Source: an uncultured Bacteroidales bacterium (GTDB taxonomy: Bacteria; Bacteroidota; Bacteroidia; Bacteroidales; F082). Taken from it: a DNA stretch of 64,000 bases. The translations under genes and the position numbers were made by a program. Positions 18,655-27,739 of this stretch are shown here, in pieces. Position 1 is the first letter of the stretch, and the number at the start of each line of letters is the position of its first letter. The stretch is from NCBI GenBank assembly GCA_947303395.1, contig CAMYYD010000003.1, positions 62,001 to 126,000 of the forward strand, in the 5' to 3' direction. The notes under the pieces are model-generated. The model was not told where the DNA came from. It saw only the letters and a list, made by a program, of their open reading frames with translations, and made no database searches.

Positions 18655-19701
18655 TTAGAATAATTTTATTATTTGTTCAATTCGTTTAGCCACTTGTGAT
18701 GCCAAGAAATGTGTCGTTCCATATTTATGGTTATACTCCATTTCTCGACGTGTTTCATCCATATCGTTTATCAGATTCTCGATAGGAGTCACAAAATCTA
18801 CAGCTTCAAAACTATCCACCATCTGCCCCATCTTGCCGTTCTCAAAAAAATCAACCAATCCACCAACAGGACGTGTTACCACAGGCAAGCCAAAACACAA
18901 GGCCTCTAATACAGAAGTCGGCATGCCTTCATGGAAGGAGGTAAACAGATATAAGTCTGCCTTTTTATATTGTTCCGACAAAGCTTTCCCTGTCAAAGCT
19001 CCAGTAAATGTGATATTATTTATCACTTTTTCTCTTGCATAACACTTTGCCGCTTCCAACTCTGATCCATTACCTACCACTGTAAATTGAAGGTTGGGAT
19101 GCCGTTCTTGCAAAAGCTTATACACATCTAGCGAAATGTATATGCCCTTTTCACGTTCTACTCTGCCAAGATAGAGGATGTTATTTACTATTCCATTCCT
19201 ACAACTCATATCGAAACCATCAAGCATTCTTTCGTCCATCTTTGTGGTTGAAAGGTATATCGGCTGCCTCACTCCCCAATCTTCCAATTGTTTTTTTATC
19301 GCATTTGAAAGAACGATAAACCCCGATGCGTTTTGGAACATATTCAAAAATCGCGGAACATCAATTTCCTTTGCATAATTCACATTGAAACCATGAAAAT
19401 GGACAACCACCTTTTTCCCCATCGCATGGGCCAAATTCATGAAGATGGCATCGCGACGGAGGGCATTATTGCCTAATGATGTATTGACCATTACAACATT
19501 AGGACGAAAAACAAGAATTTTGAATATGGTTTTAATCAAATCGTATGGCAACCAATATTTTCCAGTTCCAGGTTTATTACGGCTACCTACAATATTATAC
19601 CGCACGTTTTCTGTCCAATAAGGACGCAAACCATAATAATGATTGGCGACGCCACCCAATTCCGGACGTTTCCAATTTGGAGTGTTGATTAGGATTTTCA
19701 T
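18655..19701 (-). CDS. Glycosyltransferase family 4
   Basis: 348-aa GT-B retaining glycosyltransferase. The N-terminal half has the VVHFHGFNVNYA acceptor-domain segment. The C-terminal half has NILYLGRVEREKGI, the nucleotide-sugar domain strand with conserved R and K, and the E-x7-E motif in FHEGMPTSVLEALCFGLPVV. It adds one sugar of the repeat unit on the cytosolic side of the membrane. The gene overlaps the upstream deacetylase by 4 bp (ATGA-type coupling) and is followed by 86 bp without a gene before the toroid protein. Confidence 0.88.
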   Translation of the reverse strand: MKILINTPNWKRPELGGVANHYYGLRPYWTENVRYNIVGSRNKPGTGKYWLPYDLIKTIFKILVFRPNVVMVNTSLGNNALRRDAIFMNLAHAMGKKVVVHFHGFNVNYAKEIDVPRFLNMFQNASGFIVLSNAIKKQLEDWGVRQPIYLSTTKMDERMLDGFDMSCRNGIVNNILYLGRVEREKGIYISLDVYKLLQERHPNLQFTVVGNGSELEAAKCYAREKVINNITFTGALTGKALSEQYKKADLYLFTSFHEGMPTSVLEALCFGLPVVTRPVGGLVDFFENGKMGQMVDSFEAVDFVTPIENLINDMDETRREMEYNHKYGTTHFLASQVAKRIEQIIKLF

Positions 19702-20546
19702 CTTCCGGGAAACAATTTATACCAAATACCAACCAATTTCGCCAGATTGTCGTATTTTCCGCCATGCATATTCATCGCCATCCTTGGCAACAAATAAGGA
19801 TCAGAATTCTCAACATCAAATGGCAAGGCTTCGGTGGTGAAAGCAAAACGATAACCAGTCTTTTTCAATGCCTCAATTTCTCGTTGCCCGACATTGCCAT
19901 TCGGGTAACTGAACACATCTACAGGATAACCGACCATCTCCTCCAGCATATATCTTGACTCCGACAATTCTTTTTCTAATGATTCCATAGACAAATTGGT
20001 GAGTATCGGATGGTTCACGGTATGCGACTGGATGGTGACAAGTGGATGAGATGCGATTGTTTTCAACTCATCGATAGTCATGGAGGAACGCTCAAGTTTC
20101 ATATCGGCCTTCACTTTTGCCAAATCTGCATAAAACTCGATTTCTGGTTTCTTTTTGAAAGTAAGCATCGTCGGGCGTCCATACTTTGTGGTAACATACT
20201 CCCACCAGTAGTTGCCTGATAGCAAAGGCTCTGTTGCCACAAAAATCGTTATGGGCACATCATATTTCTCACAGATTGGAAGCAGATCCAGATTGCTCTG
20301 CCAACCGTCATCGAAGGAGATAAAGGCAAGACGTTTTTTTGGATTGTTTTTGGCTTCCAATAATTGTTTTACCTCCGCCAAGGAAATGAAACGATAGTGA
20401 TGTTTCACATACCATTTCAACACCATCTCAAACAGCTCTGGAGATGGGTTGTGTAAATAAATGGATGACACCAGAGGTAGACGATGCCATGCTCTGTACC
20501 AGGTGTATAATAGAAAACAAAACGATTCTCTTATCAAATTTTTCAT
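19698..20546 (-). CDS. NodB-fold polysaccharide deacetylase
   Basis: 282-aa CE4-type enzyme. Motifs: FISFDDGW near 95-102 (the D-D metal/catalytic pair), SHTVNHPIL near 173-181 (metal-binding H-x3-4-H), SYPNGN near 213-218 and the late hydrophobic strand RFAFTTE. A hydrophobic N-terminal stretch (SFCFLLYTWY) may anchor it to the membrane. It likely deacetylates an N-acetyl sugar in the growing polymer. It is distinct from the DUF3473-type enzyme at 10010 and the larger NodB-like enzyme at 28928. The start is 4 bp below the FemAB-like stop; it overlaps the GT4 gene downstream. Confidence 0.85.
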   Translation of the reverse strand: MKNLIRESFCFLLYTWYRAWHRLPLVSSIYLHNPSPELFEMVLKWYVKHHYRFISLAEVKQLLEAKNNPKKRLAFISFDDGWQSNLDLLPICEKYDVPITIFVATEPLLSGNYWWEYVTTKYGRPTMLTFKKKPEIEFYADLAKVKADMKLERSSMTIDELKTIASHPLVTIQSHTVNHPILTNLSMESLEKELSESRYMLEEMVGYPVDVFSYPNGNVGQREIEALKKTGYRFAFTTEALPFDVENSDPYLLPRMAMNMHGGKYDNLAKLVGIWYKLFPGR

Positions 20547-20550
20547 CTTA

Positions 20551-21525
20551 TCAATAATGGTGAGACTTGCGAATAAAAAAGTTATAGATGGAAAAGAACA
20601 AAGGAGTTAATCTCTTTTTTGACCATATCCACTCCCCAACATATTGTATTTCATCACCACCAGATGCTTTTTTAAAGGCATACACAGAATCGGTTTCGTT
20701 ATTACTTGGAGGAATACGGGAGAAATCGAAATGAGTTGCACCCATTACAGCGAGTTCCTTAAAAAGAGAATCCATCATGAAATGTGTAGCAGAATACTCC
20801 CTAGATTCATTTGAGTTGGCTGCAAACACATCTTCTGCCATATCTTTATATAGATAAACAATTCTAGCACAAATTGGTCGGTCTTCGCGGTAAACAAAAT
20901 AAAGTCTATAATTGGGACTTGTAATCAATTGATACAGGCTTTCTAGTTCAAGATTATAGCCAAGATGTTTTGTTTCGCTCAATTCTTCAAACATCTGACA
21001 AACCATTGATGTATCTTCCTTTGTTGGTTTTTCAACCCATTTAAACACAAGGTTGCTTTCCACCGCCTTTTTTGCATTACGTTTCCAATTTCGGTCGCGC
21101 TTACGGTCATTGTCATTTACCAGATCAACAAAAATAGTAAGCGGACAAGTCCGACTACCTAAAGGACGATTAAAACCAGCTCGGCGCAAAGCAACTTCCA
21201 TATCAACTTCATAAATAGCTTTGCTGTTGTAAGTAATCATGTCACAGCCTGATTCTTCAATTAACAACTTATAGAAACTTCTCATTACCTTATCTGAAAG
21301 CTCAGCCTTTATCACTTCTCCAGTAATGTCAAGAATTTTGCCTATAACATGTTTTTTGAAAACCCTCCCACAACACGCCATATTAGGCTGTTCCTCGTTA
21401 TCAACGAAATAAAGATGTTTAATGCCTCTTCTTTCTTGGTACTTGCGCCACCCTTGGCTTTGTTCAAAAGGGATGTGCCCCAGTTTTGCTATGCATTGGT
21501 CAAAAACCGATTCATTTACCAGCAT
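20551..21525 (-). CDS. FemAB-like / GNAT-fold acyl or aminoacyl transferase
   Basis: 324-aa protein with FemAB-type organisation. The N-terminal half has EQSQGWRKYQERRGI, as in proteins transferring groups to lipid-linked or envelope sugars. The second GNAT-like half has YFVYREDRPICARIVYLYKDMAEDVFAANSNESR and THFDFSRIPPS, resembling the 'FDF.G' strand. It is expected to add an acyl or aminoacyl group to the polysaccharide precursor. It overlaps the upstream GNAT gene by 14 bp. Aminoacyl transfer would fit the four ATP-grasp ligases in this locus, but that is inference. Confidence 0.7.
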   Translation of the reverse strand: MLVNESVFDQCIAKLGHIPFEQSQGWRKYQERRGIKHLYFVDNEEQPNMACCGRVFKKHVIGKILDITGEVIKAELSDKVMRSFYKLLIEESGCDMITYNSKAIYEVDMEVALRRAGFNRPLGSRTCPLTIFVDLVNDNDRKRDRNWKRNAKKAVESNLVFKWVEKPTKEDTSMVCQMFEELSETKHLGYNLELESLYQLITSPNYRLYFVYREDRPICARIVYLYKDMAEDVFAANSNESREYSATHFMMDSLFKELAVMGATHFDFSRIPPSNNETDSVYAFKKASGGDEIQYVGEWIWSKKRLTPLFFSIYNFFIRKSHHY

Positions 21526-22189
21526 TTTCTTTGTATGTTTTTTTTCGTTTGTAATAATTCGTGAAAGTATTGCCCCATACCGAGGCCTCGTAATAAGTGA
21601 ATGCCACCCTGAAGCCGACCTTCATTTGCGATTTATAAGCAGGTTTGTTTTCTTTTAATACAATTACTACTGCCTGGCTTTTACCATTTTGCGACAATTG
21701 CCACAAACGATAGGCATTCATTGCTCCATGCAAGCCTCGCCCACGGGCAGTTGGGCTGCAATAGGCATCCACCAACAAACCCTCGTTTTCGTCTAAATCT
21801 CCCTCTACGCAGGCATTTGACGACTCCAGTTTCTTCAACGAAATCCAACAAGAATAGATAAGCAGTCCATTCTCTATTATACCAAAGGCTTTGTATGTGC
21901 CATCAGCCAGACGTTGTTGAATCAATGTCAGCTTCTTTTCGTTAAACACCGAGGTGTCGCCTTTGAGAAAATCATCATAAGCTAATTCTTTCACTGGAGG
22001 CAGATTAGCCGCCTCAAATTGTTTGCGGCGAGCCTCTGCATCTATGTGGTTTACTATGTAATAATATGAATTGACATTAATGCCAATCTTACGCAGAAAG
22101 AATTTTGCGATACGTTTCAAAAAGCCCCAAAAGCCGAATTGCTTGAGGTCGGATTGGAGTTTTGAGGGCTGTTGGTTATTGTTTTGCAT
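21512..22189 (-). CDS. GNAT-family N-acetyltransferase
   Basis: 225-aa protein. After a basic N-terminal stretch, the GNAT core is seen in GLLVDAYCSPTARGRGLHGAMNAYR (strand then the R-G-x-G-L/H acetyl-CoA loop) and AVVIVLKENKPAYKSQMKVGFRVAFTYYEA, the conserved last strand-helix-strand. Probable role is N-acylation of an amino sugar in the same pathway as its neighbours. It overlaps both neighbours (14 bp with the SGNH gene and 14 bp with the FemAB-like gene), so it is tightly co-translated. Confidence 0.75.
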   Translation of the reverse strand: MQNNNQQPSKLQSDLKQFGFWGFLKRIAKFFLRKIGINVNSYYYIVNHIDAEARRKQFEAANLPPVKELAYDDFLKGDTSVFNEKKLTLIQQRLADGTYKAFGIIENGLLIYSCWISLKKLESSNACVEGDLDENEGLLVDAYCSPTARGRGLHGAMNAYRLWQLSQNGKSQAVVIVLKENKPAYKSQMKVGFRVAFTYYEASVWGNTFTNYYKRKKTYKENAGK

Positions 22190-23111
22190 TTGCTATTGTC
22201 CTTTTTAATTCAGGGATAAAAACTTCCATATAATGTTCCGCCCCGCTACTGTTCAAATGTGTATGGTCTTTGAACCATTCCGGGTGATCTAAGAACTCTG
22301 GGTTATAGAAAAAGTCCAAAACGGGGATATTAAGCGAGTCGGTTAAGGCGTAGAATTGTCGTGTTTCTTCCAGCTCGTATGCATTTGAAGTCTCATACTG
22401 AGGTGAAATGGCCATGATAAGTTGTGTCCCTGCTCTTCGTGTACTATTCACAACATCAACAAAAAGAGCAGCCCTTTCTGGGTCATAATTGTCTTCATAT
22501 TCGTATCGTTTCATTTCAGGATGCTTTTTGCTGGGTTTTGCAGGGGCATAACCTTTTCTGCCATTGTCCTCTTTGCCAGTGAGCATTTGTTCCATTCGTC
22601 CCCAAAACCGTCCGTTGTTGCGATAAGCCCATGATAACATTTTGTATTTTTCGCTCGGGCTGCGCCGTTGCACCCATACTCGCGAGAGTGAGTCTGTGTC
22701 GTAAAAAGGCATCAAGTCGGTCAGTCGGTCAATTTCCCTATTGTCTGCCTTAAGGAAAACAGCTGGACGCACTTCCCATAAGATATATTTTGGTGCTTTT
22801 TGCTGTACCATGCCATGGATGAGTACCGCTTGGGTCAGGAATCCTGTTCCATCCTTTGCAGCATTTACCACGCTTAGTCCAAGGCTATCCTCAATCAAAG
22901 TAGGAATGTAATGATGACGGGCGCGAGAATGACCTATGATAATCATATCCTCTGAATTACCCCCCCCCATGGTTTTTTCGTAACTATTATGATAATCAAT
23001 AGGATAAGATAATAACTTGCCATCTATGGCCTTAAAAACCCGTCCCACGCCATAATCCGCCGCTACAAGTAGCGCCAACAAGATTGCGGCATATATAAAG
23101 AACTTTTTCAT
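22176..23111 (-). CDS. SGNH-hydrolase-like O-acetyltransferase partner with G9 tract
   Basis: 311-aa protein with one N-terminal membrane helix (FIYAAILLALLVAADYGVG) and a periplasmic SGNH-like domain. The nucleophile motif is IIIGHSRARHHY (Ser62), and the late DHTHLNSSGAEHY provides the Asp-His pair. With the adjacent MBOAT protein it forms the two-part system that carries acetyl groups across the membrane and attaches them to polysaccharide hydroxyls (as in PatA/PatB or AlgI/AlgX-type pairs). Residues MGGG at 48-51 are encoded by a run of nine G on the coding strand (plus 22960-22968). In the given sequence the frame is open; a one-base slip would truncate the protein after ~50 residues. 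Confidence 0.8.
   Translation of the reverse strand: MKKFFIYAAILLALLVAADYGVGRVFKAIDGKLLSYPIDYHNSYEKTMGGGNSEDMIIIGHSRARHHYIPTLIEDSLGLSVVNAAKDGTGFLTQAVLIHGMVQQKAPKYILWEVRPAVFLKADNREIDRLTDLMPFYDTDSLSRVWVQRRSPSEKYKMLSWAYRNNGRFWGRMEQMLTGKEDNGRKGYAPAKPSKKHPEMKRYEYEDNYDPERAALFVDVVNSTRRAGTQLIMAISPQYETSNAYELEETRQFYALTDSLNIPVLDFFYNPEFLDHPEWFKDHTHLNSSGAEHYMEVFIPELKRTIANAKQ
22960..22968 (-). repeat. Poly-G9 tract inside SGNH gene
   Basis: Nine C on the plus strand, nine G on the coding strand, within the codons for Met48-Gly51. The frame is intact here. Tracts this long are prone to polymerase slippage, so the gene may switch off by +1 or -1 changes. Confidence 0.7.
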
Positions 23112-24523
23112 CAGAATTGGAAGTATATGAATTGTCCGCCGTCAAGCACACCAAAGAGCAGTATGGAAATAATGAGTACTACATAAGTCACCATTCTTAC
23201 CCAAACCCTTCGGTTGGATACGAGTTGGCACTTGTTTGGCCAAAACTCGTCAATAACATCTTTGGCAAACAACACCATGAATCCAAGTGCCATTTGCAAC
23301 ATGGTATTGCTGTCAATAAACAAAGCTCCTGGTTGGGTGAAAATCTTACCTATGGCTGTAATGGCATCACCAAAGGTGGGCATTCGGAAGAAAATCCACG
23401 CAAAGGTGACCAAAACAAAAGTAATTGCGACACGGAAAGCTCTATAGATATGGCTTTTTGATTCAACCTTGTGCAAGTGCAGCATTTTTTCAAGCACTTG
23501 AAACACACCATGCAGCAATCCCCAAATGCAGAAAGTAAGTGCCGCACCGTGCCACAATCCAGAAATCAAGAAGGTTATGATTAGATTTAGGTATGCTCTT
23601 GACACTCTACAACGACTGCCTCCTAACGGAATATACACATAGTCGCGGAACCATGTGCTCAGCGAAATGTGCCAGCGAGACCAAAACTCGCGCAATGAAG
23701 CTGCGAAATAAGGTCGGTTGAAGTTCTGAATCAACTTGAATCCAAACATCTCAGCCACACCCTTAGCCATCAGCGAATAGCCCCAAAAATCGCAATAGAT
23801 CTGTATGGAATATGCAACGGCTGCCACGAATAGCGAGGTGCCAGTATGCTGTGAAATGTTGCCATACACGGCATCGACATATAGACCAAATCGATCAGCC
23901 ACTACCACCTTCATAAACAAGCCCCAGAGGATGTTGCGGAAGCCCGTGGCTACCAAATCATAGTCGAATGACCGTTCATTATTAAATTGAGGCAACAAGT
24001 CTTTCGCTCTTCCGATAGGGCCTGAAAGCAACGGCGGGAAGAAGTTCATCGCTGCAAAATAAGTTACAGGGTTCTTCTCAACCTTCATGTTTCCACGGCA
24101 AAGCTCTATCGTATAAGTAAGCATCTGCAGGGTGTAGAAACTGATGCCTAAAGGCAACACTATGTCAAGATGGTGTGCGGTCGTTCCAAACACACTGGCC
24201 ACACAATCTATAAAGAAATTGGTGTACTTAAAGTAACACAAAGCACCAATACCCACGAGAATGGACAAGCCACTTAACCATCGCGCCCCTTTCTTGTCGT
24301 TCTTTTCGTTGCGCCTGCCAATGCCTAAGCCTATCAGATAGGTTACCAGCGTCCAGCCGAACAACAAGAAACACAACTTCCAGTTGCACCAACCGTAGAA
24401 CACATAGCTGATGACAACGAGATAGCCATTGGAGACAGCTTTCCCCCATCGGTTGAAAAACAACCAATAGAGCAGAAAAACTGCCACCATAAACACCAGA
24501 AAAACAAATGAATTGAAAAGCAT
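23111..24523 (-). CDS. MBOAT-family O-acyltransferase
   Basis: 470-aa polytopic membrane protein of the AlgI/DltB/PatA-like MBOAT family. Visible marks: N-terminal hydrophobic helices with WLFFNRWGK, the SFYTLQMLTYTIELCRG region, PPLLSGPIGRAKDLLPQ, NRPYFAASLREFWSRWHISLSTWFRDYVYIPLGGSR, and the catalytic histidine in FLISGLWHGAALTF. It moves an acyl group from cytosolic acyl-CoA across the membrane for O-acylation of the exported polymer. The start codon of the SGNH partner overlaps its stop (TGATG), supporting a shared function. Confidence 0.92.
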   Translation of the reverse strand: MLFNSFVFLVFMVAVFLLYWLFFNRWGKAVSNGYLVVISYVFYGWCNWKLCFLLFGWTLVTYLIGLGIGRRNEKNDKKGARWLSGLSILVGIGALCYFKYTNFFIDCVASVFGTTAHHLDIVLPLGISFYTLQMLTYTIELCRGNMKVEKNPVTYFAAMNFFPPLLSGPIGRAKDLLPQFNNERSFDYDLVATGFRNILWGLFMKVVVADRFGLYVDAVYGNISQHTGTSLFVAAVAYSIQIYCDFWGYSLMAKGVAEMFGFKLIQNFNRPYFAASLREFWSRWHISLSTWFRDYVYIPLGGSRCRVSRAYLNLIITFLISGLWHGAALTFCIWGLLHGVFQVLEKMLHLHKVESKSHIYRAFRVAITFVLVTFAWIFFRMPTFGDAITAIGKIFTQPGALFIDSNTMLQMALGFMVLFAKDVIDEFWPNKCQLVSNRRVWVRMVTYVVLIISILLFGVLDGGQFIYFQF

Positions 24524-24528
24524 ATTAT

Positions 24529-25638
24529 TTATCTGTTGAACAAAGCGATGTATTCGTTCACCATACGATTAATCTCGAACTTAGTGCGGATGGTTTCTTC
24601 CGCTGCAATCGATAGTTTTTCTCTTTCTTCGGGGTTTTCTATTAGCTGTAAAATCAGCCCTTTCAGCTGAACAACATCCTGATGACGAAGCAAATAGCCG
24701 TTCTTGCCATCATTAATGATTTCTGGGGTTCCACCGTAGTTGGTCGCAAGAACAGGGGTTCCAACGGCCATTGATTCCAAGATGGAATTTGACAAACTCT
24801 CTCCAACGGCAAAGTTATTAATAATTGAGTTGCACAACACCGTCACATACGATGCCTTATAATAGTTATCAACATCGTAACGGAAACCCAGCACTTGGAT
24901 TCTTGGCTCATTCATGGCCTTTACCTTCTCGCAGTACATCTCTTCCTGTGGACCGTGCCCGATACAAAGAAAGGCTACATCGTTTCGCTCACCACACAGC
25001 TCTTGGGCACATTGAAGGAAAGTGTCATAATCCTTTTCTTTTCTCATTACCGCCACCATTGAAATGATGTATTTCACATCGAGACCCAATTCTGTCATAA
25101 TTTCTTCTTTGGAGCGGAAGGGCACCAGCCTGGGCACAAAACCGTTGTAGATAAGCACCTGTTTGTGTTTTGGAACCTTATAACTATCCAAAGCTGCCTG
25201 TGAGTTGCCCACAAAGGCATCGCAACGCTTACGAGAATATGCATGTATAACTTTGGCAATAAAGCCAAAACGTGGATACAGACAATCCGCGATATAGGCT
25301 CCAATATACTTAAAATAGTGATGGGTCAAAGCATACAACCCTGTTATTGAAGCGGACACCGTAGGTCCCCACACCTGCACCACATCAGGATGAAACTCGT
25401 TCAGAAGCCGAAACACCTTTCGTACTGCTTTCACATAGCCGATACGATTCTTCTCAATAATTTCCAACCTGACATTCTTTGCTCTTTGTATATCGGGATG
25501 CGTAGCGATTTCTGTTTGGTTCAGCACAATCACCATCTGCTCATAACCCAGCGCATCAAGCCCCATGATGAGCTTCATGCAACGGCCGGATTTGCCGCCA
25601 CCGGTGCCGAATACATCCAATACATTGACAACTTTCAT
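24529..25638 (-). CDS. Glycosyltransferase family 4
   Basis: 369-aa GT-B enzyme starting with VVNVLDVFGTGGGKSGRCMKLI, the glycine-rich acceptor-side loop. It continues with GYVKAVRKVFRLL and VVQVWGPTVSAS, and the donor domain has SMVAVMRKEKDYDTFL and the E-x7-E-type segment SNSILESMAVGTPVLATNYGG. Adds a sugar from a nucleotide donor to the lipid-linked repeat unit in the cytosol. It lies 5 bp before the MBOAT gene and 17 bp after another GT4 gene. Confidence 0.88.
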   Translation of the reverse strand: MKVVNVLDVFGTGGGKSGRCMKLIMGLDALGYEQMVIVLNQTEIATHPDIQRAKNVRLEIIEKNRIGYVKAVRKVFRLLNEFHPDVVQVWGPTVSASITGLYALTHHYFKYIGAYIADCLYPRFGFIAKVIHAYSRKRCDAFVGNSQAALDSYKVPKHKQVLIYNGFVPRLVPFRSKEEIMTELGLDVKYIISMVAVMRKEKDYDTFLQCAQELCGERNDVAFLCIGHGPQEEMYCEKVKAMNEPRIQVLGFRYDVDNYYKASYVTVLCNSIINNFAVGESLSNSILESMAVGTPVLATNYGGTPEIINDGKNGYLLRHQDVVQLKGLILQLIENPEEREKLSIAAEETIRTKFEINRMVNEYIALFNR

Positions 25639-25655
25639 GTAAAACTCATTTTATT

Positions 25656-26729
25656 TTATAATTCACAGTAATCCAACAACCGCCGTAAAGCATTGTTAGA
25701 AGAATAATTCTCGGCAAAAAAGGATTTCACATTTTGGCATAAAGCCTCGTAGGTACCATTATTCCCAAGAATATATTGCAAAGCTTTTGGCAAGTCGTTT
25801 TCCGATGTAATCACAACACCCAGTTTATTGGAAGCTATGATTCCACTTGGGTCAACTGTTGAAACAACAGGAATTCCGTATGACCAAGCTTGTAGGAATG
25901 TGTTCGGAAAACCTTCAAAAGTGGAGGTACACACCAATACTTTTGATTTGCTCACAATGTCGCAAGCATCCCAAAAAGGCTTGCTCCCCATAAACGAGAC
26001 ATTATCTAGAGCAGTTGCTTCATTTTTTACAGATTCATAATAGGAAAGATCTTTATTATCGGGACCACCTACCATTGTGAACGTATAGTTGGGTAATGCT
26101 TTGGCTGCTGACAACACCCATTCCGGTCGCTTGAGTGGACGCAAATTGGCTATCCATACCACATCTGTTGTTGTAGCATTACCTGGTGATTCGATTTTAC
26201 CCCAAATATTGGGCATAATCATAGATTCTCGACCATAGTTTTTTTTCAAAGTATCATGTTGATGCTGGTTCTGCACCACAAAATAGCTCACAATAGGGAT
26301 GCCTTTTCGAAAGAGTCGTTTATTTCGTTCCCCGCCAGAAATCAGTTCTTTTCCTGGTTCATAGTTCACATCACTAGCGCCAAATAGTACCATCTTTATA
26401 CGGAATAATTTCGCTAATCTTGATACAGGATAAAGCGATCTTCCGGCACCTCTCTCTATCACCAAATCGGGACGGTATTGAAGATACACCCAGAAGGTGT
26501 GTAACCATTCATGCAGAAAGTCCAATTTGCCCCAATTACGGTATTTCAGGAAGCATACACTTTCTTTCTCATAAGCCTTGTGGGGGCTCATGGTGTATAC
26601 CGTCCATCCATTATCTACAAAAGTTTTTGCCCAAAAGTAGAGCTGTACCGCAATACCGCCTACTTTTGGAGAACCGTCCATCAGGTTTCCGATTGCTGTT
26701 GAACGAATGAATACTACTTTCTTTCGCAT
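25656..26729 (-). CDS. Glycosyltransferase family 4
   Basis: 357-aa GT-B enzyme. N-terminal KVGGIAVQLYFWAKTFVDNGW is the typical acceptor-domain loop and helix. The donor domain shows VWIANLRPLKRPEWVL and EGFPNTFLQAWSYGIPVVSTV. The second Glu of the E-x7-E motif is replaced by Gln (FLQAW), a change seen in some GT4 subfamilies. It overlaps the upstream ATP-grasp gene by 16 bp. Specificity is not predictable from the sequence. Confidence 0.85.
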   Translation of the reverse strand: MRKKVVFIRSTAIGNLMDGSPKVGGIAVQLYFWAKTFVDNGWTVYTMSPHKAYEKESVCFLKYRNWGKLDFLHEWLHTFWVYLQYRPDLVIERGAGRSLYPVSRLAKLFRIKMVLFGASDVNYEPGKELISGGERNKRLFRKGIPIVSYFVVQNQHQHDTLKKNYGRESMIMPNIWGKIESPGNATTTDVVWIANLRPLKRPEWVLSAAKALPNYTFTMVGGPDNKDLSYYESVKNEATALDNVSFMGSKPFWDACDIVSKSKVLVCTSTFEGFPNTFLQAWSYGIPVVSTVDPSGIIASNKLGVVITSENDLPKALQYILGNNGTYEALCQNVKSFFAENYSSNNALRRLLDYCEL

Positions 26730-27739
26730 TGTTTTATTAAATCTTCTACCATCCAGTTCTGAGGGTTAAAAGGCCCAGAATGAAATTCCATGTTTTCGGT
26801 ATAGAAGCCTTCACAATTATCGTATCCACGCATTGCAAAACCATACGAAATTTCAACTATCATTGGTTGTCCATCATGCATTACATAGTCAAATGCAGTA
26901 CATTGCGATTCCAACTTCTTTTGTGTTTCAAACGACAGTCTAACACATTGTTCTGTCATGATGTCTTTTTCATAAACGAGGTTACCACTTCCTGATGCCC
27001 TGAAATCGCCCTCGCGAACCAAGCGTTTCAAATAGAAAGCCTTATCGCCCACGACTACAATCCTAATATCATAATGATTATTTGGAATAAAATCCTGAAA
27101 ATAGGCATAACCAATTTCATTTTGATGATAATGGGAAAACTCATTGGGATATTTCTTAAAAGCATACTTAATAGGACGTAGGACATCACGTAAAGTGCGC
27201 TTACCTTCCTTATATTTATTGTAGTTTTCGTGGAACTGGTCTTGCCAACGGTATTGGGCAAAACCTTTTCCAAAACACTGTTTGATGGTTTTTTCGGCTT
27301 CCTTTTGGTCGTGTATCAACCTCACATTTATTGAGCCAGCACCTCCTTTAAGCTTAAACACCTTTGGAAAATCTGTTTTGGCCGCCCATGCTAAGGCCTC
27401 TTTTTGAGTGTAAAAGACATACGAGGGCACGATAGGTGCACCAATAGCCTCAAGTAAGTATTTTTGGGCTACTTTGTCATCAAAATGCCAACAAGTGTGG
27501 CTATCGGGAAAGCATTTGATTCCTTTGGTTTCCAATGATAAAACCAGGCTTTTAGCAAATTGCATGTCACGATAATCAGCCTGATGAAAATGCCACATAA
27601 AAGCATCACATCCTTCCACTTGGTGCATGATGTCGGATGCGTATGCATCAACAAGTTTATAATCAATATGGTTTTCTTCGCAATAAGCAATCCAGCGGTC
27701 ACTGAAGCTGCCTTTGCGGTGGTGAATAGCTATTCTCAT
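26714..27739 (-). CDS. ATP-grasp ligase (RimK-like)
   Basis: 341-aa protein with an ATP-grasp fold. An N-terminal pre-ATP-grasp domain (MRIAIHHRKGSFSDRW) is followed by KVAQKYLLEAIGAPIVPSYVFYT, VFKLKGGAGSINVRLI (glycine-rich ATP loop with Lys), the RRLVREGDFRAS-like substrate segment (KRLVREGDFRAS) and IVEISYGF near the metal-binding end. Such enzymes join a carboxyl group to an amine through an acyl-phosphate. In a polysaccharide locus they may couple amino acids to uronic acids or make amino-acyl donors (inference). The start is inside the last 41 bp of the Wzy-like gene. One of four ATP-grasp genes in this 7-kb stretch. Confidence 0.8.
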   Translation of the reverse strand: MRIAIHHRKGSFSDRWIAYCEENHIDYKLVDAYASDIMHQVEGCDAFMWHFHQADYRDMQFAKSLVLSLETKGIKCFPDSHTCWHFDDKVAQKYLLEAIGAPIVPSYVFYTQKEALAWAAKTDFPKVFKLKGGAGSINVRLIHDQKEAEKTIKQCFGKGFAQYRWQDQFHENYNKYKEGKRTLRDVLRPIKYAFKKYPNEFSHYHQNEIGYAYFQDFIPNNHYDIRIVVVGDKAFYLKRLVREGDFRASGSGNLVYEKDIMTEQCVRLSFETQKKLESQCTAFDYVMHDGQPMIVEISYGFAMRGYDNCEGFYTENMEFHSGPFNPQNWMVEDLIKQCERK

